Shown here: piece by piece, positions 6,947 to 9,100 of the stretch
How positions within the stretch are numbered: the stretch's first letter is position 1
Layout of the letters: each line of letters begins with the position of its first letter
Source of the DNA: CAYZEE01 sp964477485
GTDB taxonomy: Bacteria; Patescibacteriota; Microgenomatia; Levybacterales; UBA12049
NCBI GenBank assembly: GCA_964477485.1
Contig: CAYZEE010000041.1
Span: forward strand, 1 to 9,100
DNA: 9,100 bases
Direction: 5' to 3'
Made by a program: the position numbers and the translations under genes
The notes under the pieces: generated by a model
The model's input: the letters and a program-made list of their open reading frames with translations, nothing else
Database searches by the model: none
Told to the model about the DNA's origin: nothing

Positions 6947-7493
6947 AATCTTTTTTCTTTTCCGGCGCCAGTAAAATTATAAGTTTTCGTCCCTCAAAAT
7001 GTTTCTCTCTCTCAGTTTTTGAGAATTCTGATAGAGATTTTACAACCTTATCTAGAATCTCTTGCCCGAACTCCGGATGTTGTATTTGTCTTCCGACAAA
7101 TTTTACGACCAGTTTTACCTTATTCCCTCCTTGTAAAAATTCAGAGGCCTTTTTTATGACAACCTGAAGGTCATGGTTATCCATAAACGACCCCATCCGC
7201 AATTCCTTGGTTTCAGAGACTTTTGATTTTCTTTTTTCCTCCTTTTTTCTTTTCGCCTCCTGGTATAAAAATTTCTTATAGTCAATTATCTTAACAACTG
7301 GAGGATTAGCATTTGGAGCAATTTCTACAAGATCAAGACCAAGAGAGCGTGCCTTTTTTAGAGCTTCTAGCTTGGGAAGAACTCCTATTTGTCTTCCATC
7401 GCTTCCCAACACCCTAAGGGTATGGGCAAAAATATTCTCGTTAACTCTATAAAATTTTTTAAATTCCCCTCTTTTTTTAAATCTTTTTATCAA
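6912..7493 (-). CDS. infC: Translation initiation factor IF-3
   Basis: IF3 binds the 30S subunit, blocks premature 50S joining and checks start-codon and initiator-tRNA pairing. The protein has 193 residues. The N domain carries YRVNENI (15-21), LGLDLVEIAPNANPPVVKI (51-69) and DYKKFLYQ (71-78). A Lys/Glu-rich linker helix (about 79-92) is followed by the C domain, with KELRMGSFMDNHDLQV (96-111), the VGRQIQHPEFG block (133-143) and LIILLAPEKKK near the end. About 12 charged residues extend past the usual end and overlap rpmI. The start I can place is TTG 7493, inside the thrS 3' end (17-bp overlap). No ATG or GTG gives a plausible N terminus. A non-standard infC start is well known from E. coli (AUU), where IF3 represses its own synthesis through it. 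That suggests similar autoregulation here, but it is not shown. Confidence 0.95.
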   Translation of the reverse strand: MIKRFKKRGEFKKFYRVNENIFAHTLRVLGSDGRQIGVLPKLEALKKARSLGLDLVEIAPNANPPVVKIIDYKKFLYQEAKRKKEEKRKSKVSETKELRMGSFMDNHDLQVVIKKASEFLQGGNKVKLVVKFVGRQIQHPEFGQEILDKVVKSLSEFSKTEREKHFEGRKLIILLAPEKKKDYEKEKNKEISK

Positions 7494-8718
7494 TTTCTTC
7501 TTGTAACTTTTTTAGAAAATCCTCAAGTTTTGTATTTCCAAAATCCTTTCCATTCCTTGTTCGAACTGATATTGTTCTGCTTTTAACCTCCCTGTCCCCT
7601 ATTATACCCATATATGGGACTTTTTGTAAAGTAGCATCACGGATTTTTGACTGGAGAGTTTCCGTTTTGTCATTAACCTCTGTTCGGATTCCATTATCAG
7701 TAAGTGTTTCATAAGCATTTTTTGCAAACCCCAGATGTCTATCTGATATTGGCAGGACAACTGTCTGAATGGGAGAAAGCCACAGAGGAAAACTTCCCTG
7801 ATAATGCTCTATTGTCATCGCCAAAAATCGTTCGTAGGAGCCAAAAGTTGCCCGATGAAGCATTATCAATCTTTTCTGCTTGCCTGTTTCATCAGTGTAA
7901 AATAAATTAAATCGCTCCGGAAGATTAAAATCAACTTGAATAGTTGAAAGTTGCCACTGTTTTCCAAGAGAATCAGTTACTATTAAATCCATTTTTGGTC
8001 CATAGAATGCGGCTTCTCCTTCGGTCCTCTTGTACTCGATTTTTAATTCTTTTAATATTTCTTCCATGAGATTTTGCATTTCTTCCCATGTTTTTGCATC
8101 GCCTAAATATTTTTTTCTGTTTTTTGGATCCCAAGCTGAAAGTCTTATCCAATGGGAAAGCCCAAAATCAGAAAGCATCTGCTTATTTATTTCAAGTGCC
8201 TTTCTGAACTCTTCTTTTATCTGATCAGGACGTGCAAAAACGTGCGAATCATCTAGTGTCATTCCCAGAACTCTTGTTAATCCTTCAATTTCTCCTGATT
8301 GTTCGGATCTATATTGAGTTGTGCTTTCCGCATATCTTTGCGGCAAATCTCTATAAGACCAGGGTCTTCTTAAGAAAATCTGTATATGATGCGGACAATT
8401 AGCCGGTTTTAAAATATATTCTCTTCCCTTTGCTTTCATAACGGGAAACATATCTTCAAAAAACTTTTCAAGGTGACCCGATTTTTCATAAAGCGATTTT
8501 CTTGCTATATGAGGAATCCAAACAAATTGATAGCCCTGTTTTAGCAAAAGTTTGTCAATATAATCGTTGAGCGTTTTTCTAAGCACGGCGCCTTTAGGAG
8601 TAAACAATGGTAGTCCTGGGCCAACAAGCTCTGAGAAGGTAAACAAATCTTGTTCTTGTCCTATCTCCTGGTGGCTTTTAGTTATACCTGGCCTGAGATT
8701 TCCCTTGGATTTTTTCAT
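7477..8718 (-). CDS. thrS: Threonyl-tRNA synthetase, minimal form lacking TGS and editing domains
   Basis: Charges tRNA-Thr. It has 413 residues, against 642 for E. coli ThrRS. The protein begins directly at the catalytic-domain entry (KSHQEIGQEQDLF, 14-26), so both the TGS domain and the N2 editing domain that hydrolyses Ser-tRNA-Thr are absent. Class II motif 1 is around 47-70. Motif 2 (RYAESTTQYRSEQSG, 128-142) contains Arg137. Motif 3 ends GSYERF (293-298). All three zinc ligands are present: Cys108 in NCPHH, His159 in DDSHVF and His288 in MLHRA. Asp157 matches the Thr-OH-binding Asp383 of E. coli. Leu155 replaces the usual Gln381. The anticodon-binding domain spans about 315-413 (VPYMGIIGDREV, 367-378). 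ATG 8718 lies 4 bp after the upstream stop. Nothing encoding the missing domains lies upstream on this strand in the window, so this is not a frameshift artefact visible here. Confidence 0.95.
   Translation of the reverse strand: MKKSKGNLRPGITKSHQEIGQEQDLFTFSELVGPGLPLFTPKGAVLRKTLNDYIDKLLLKQGYQFVWIPHIARKSLYEKSGHLEKFFEDMFPVMKAKGREYILKPANCPHHIQIFLRRPWSYRDLPQRYAESTTQYRSEQSGEIEGLTRVLGMTLDDSHVFARPDQIKEEFRKALEINKQMLSDFGLSHWIRLSAWDPKNRKKYLGDAKTWEEMQNLMEEILKELKIEYKRTEGEAAFYGPKMDLIVTDSLGKQWQLSTIQVDFNLPERFNLFYTDETGKQKRLIMLHRATFGSYERFLAMTIEHYQGSFPLWLSPIQTVVLPISDRHLGFAKNAYETLTDNGIRTEVNDKTETLQSKIRDATLQKVPYMGIIGDREVKSRTISVRTRNGKDFGNTKLEDFLKKLQEEIDKKI
7601..7630 (-). promoter_or_regulatory. Candidate internal promoter in the 3' part of thrS, serving infC and downstream genes
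   Basis: The minus strand reads TTTACA (7630-7625), an 18-bp spacer, then a perfect TATAAT (7606-7601). Transcription would start near 7594, about 100 nt before the infC start. Internal promoters in thrS that drive infC are known in E. coli, so the position makes sense. The site lies within codons for the conserved VPYMGIIG stretch, so chance is a real alternative. The spacer contains the 12-bp palindrome CCCATATATGGG. Confidence 0.35.
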
Positions 8719-8722
8719 TGGC

Positions 8723-8944
8723 TTATTTTACCAGTTGCGGTTTGGTTTGTAAAACATAATGAGTGACCTGCGAAGCGAAGTTTCCTATTACGGGAATTAG
8801 ATGAATTTGTTTTGCAAAAATACTAACAAGAGCAATAATAAGAGAAAGTCCAATAGTTGCGCCGATTGCCCAGAAAATTCCGCCTATAAAATTATTTATT
8901 AAAATCTGCTTAAGCGTTTTCTCTACCCGTTCGTATCTTTCCAT
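8723..8944 (-). CDS. Small membrane protein resembling DUF5665 family
   Basis: A 73-residue protein of unknown function. A charged amphipathic N terminus (1-16) leads into NNFIGGIFWAIGATIG (17-32) and a hydrophobic run to about residue 45. Then follow HLIPVIGNFASQV (48-60) and a short polar tail. The pattern of Asn-Phe-x-x-Gly, a Gly-rich membrane helix and 'PVIG' recalls DUF5665 small membrane proteins, by memory of that family and not by a search. One membrane-spanning segment is expected, and topology is uncertain. It is the first gene of the operon, ends 4 bp before thrS and so is co-transcribed with it. ATG 8944 is supported by an extended -10 box ending 13 nt upstream, which would give a leader of only about 7 nt and no room for a Shine-Dalgarno site. 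No role in translation can be inferred from the sequence itself. Confidence 0.8.
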   Translation of the reverse strand: MERYERVEKTLKQILINNFIGGIFWAIGATIGLSLIIALVSIFAKQIHLIPVIGNFASQVTHYVLQTKPQLVK

Positions 8945-8957
8945 ATATTTTTAGCCT

Positions 8958-8966
8958 ATCATATCA
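8958..8966 (-). promoter_or_regulatory. Extended -10 promoter of the DUF5665-thrS-infC-rpmI-rplT-pheST operon
   Basis: The minus strand reads TGA followed by TATGAT (hexamer 8963-8958), the same TGn-hexamer form as the two promoters near 950-990. Transcription would start around 8951, giving a leader of about 7 nt before ATG 8944. No good -35 is seen at normal spacing. Confidence 0.5.
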
Positions 8967-9000
8967 ACCAGAGTTATAAAAGTGTGGTGTTTGTTGGACG

Positions 9001-9046
9001 AAATCCGAACTTTCTTTGAACAAAATCCGGACTGCGAAATTTGAAC
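9001..9046. repeat. Short imperfect tandem-like direct repeat
   Basis: AAATCCGAACT at 9001-9011 recurs as AAATCCGGACT at 9023-9033 (10 of 11 identical). Each is followed by TTTGAAC (9015-9021 and 9040-9046). The two units are about 22-25 bp long and adjacent. The function is unknown; it could be part of a dispersed intergenic element. Confidence 0.5.
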
Positions 9047-9079
9047 GCTCCGCCCCGCCGCCGCTCGCTTCGCTCGCTG
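9047..9079. repeat. GC-rich patch with CGCTCGCT direct repeats
   Basis: An abrupt GC-rich block in an AT-rich window. CGCTCGCT occurs at 9062-9069 and again at 9071-9078, one base apart, preceded by a CCGCCCCGCCGCCG run. It lies upstream of the operon promoter and has no recognisable coding content. I cannot tell from this window whether it is a repeated genomic element or the end of something beyond base 9100. Confidence 0.5.
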
Positions 9080-9100
9080 TCCAGCAAAAAAGTTTTCTTC

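Noticed and set aside
8951..9100. 49-codon open frame on the minus strand running off the window edge
   Set aside because: It covers the GC-rich low-complexity patch, the direct repeats and the operon promoter, and I recognise no protein family. I kept it as an observation and did not call it a gene.

Overview
The window is an AT-rich, densely packed piece of a bacterial chromosome. I read it as a member of the Candidate Phyla Radiation (Patescibacteria), most likely in the Microgenomates region. This is an inference from four things: the short synthetase variants, the bifunctional penicillin-binding protein ending in a Pro/Thr-rich 'PTPTP' tail, the very short or absent 5' leaders, and weak Shine-Dalgarno use. 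All eight genes whose ends are visible stop at TAA or TAG, and no gene needs TGA read as an amino acid, so the recoded codes of Gracilibacteria and SR1 are not indicated.

Layout. Positions 1-935 (minus) hold the N-terminal 311 codons of a tyrosyl-tRNA synthetase whose 3' end lies outside the window. A 69-bp divergent gap follows, with two back-to-back extended -10 promoters, each placed so that transcription would begin at or next to the start codon. A class A penicillin-binding protein runs on the plus strand (1005-3374) and converges on a long minus-strand operon.

That operon, read from right to left, is: DUF5665-like small membrane protein (8944) - thrS - infC - rpmI - rplT - pheS - pheT (3429). 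Genes are separated by 1-13 bp or overlap by 17 or 35 bp. The order thrS-infC-rpmI-rplT-pheS-pheT is the classic conserved translation operon known from E. coli. It links two aminoacyl-tRNA synthetases, initiation factor IF3 and ribosomal proteins L35 and L20. An extended -10 promoter lies just upstream of the small membrane protein. A candidate internal promoter sits inside the 3' part of thrS and would serve infC onward.

The most notable content is in the synthetases. ThrRS (413 aa) starts directly at the catalytic core and has no TGS or editing domain. PheRS beta (636 aa) lacks the N-terminal EMAP/OB-fold tRNA-binding insertion and has Arg where the editing-pocket Glu is expected. Together these suggest a streamlined apparatus with reduced aminoacylation proofreading. 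The right edge (8945-9100) is a non-coding stretch with short direct repeats and an abrupt GC-rich patch. I found no mobile element, CRISPR array, tRNA or rRNA, and no wholly new multi-gene system.
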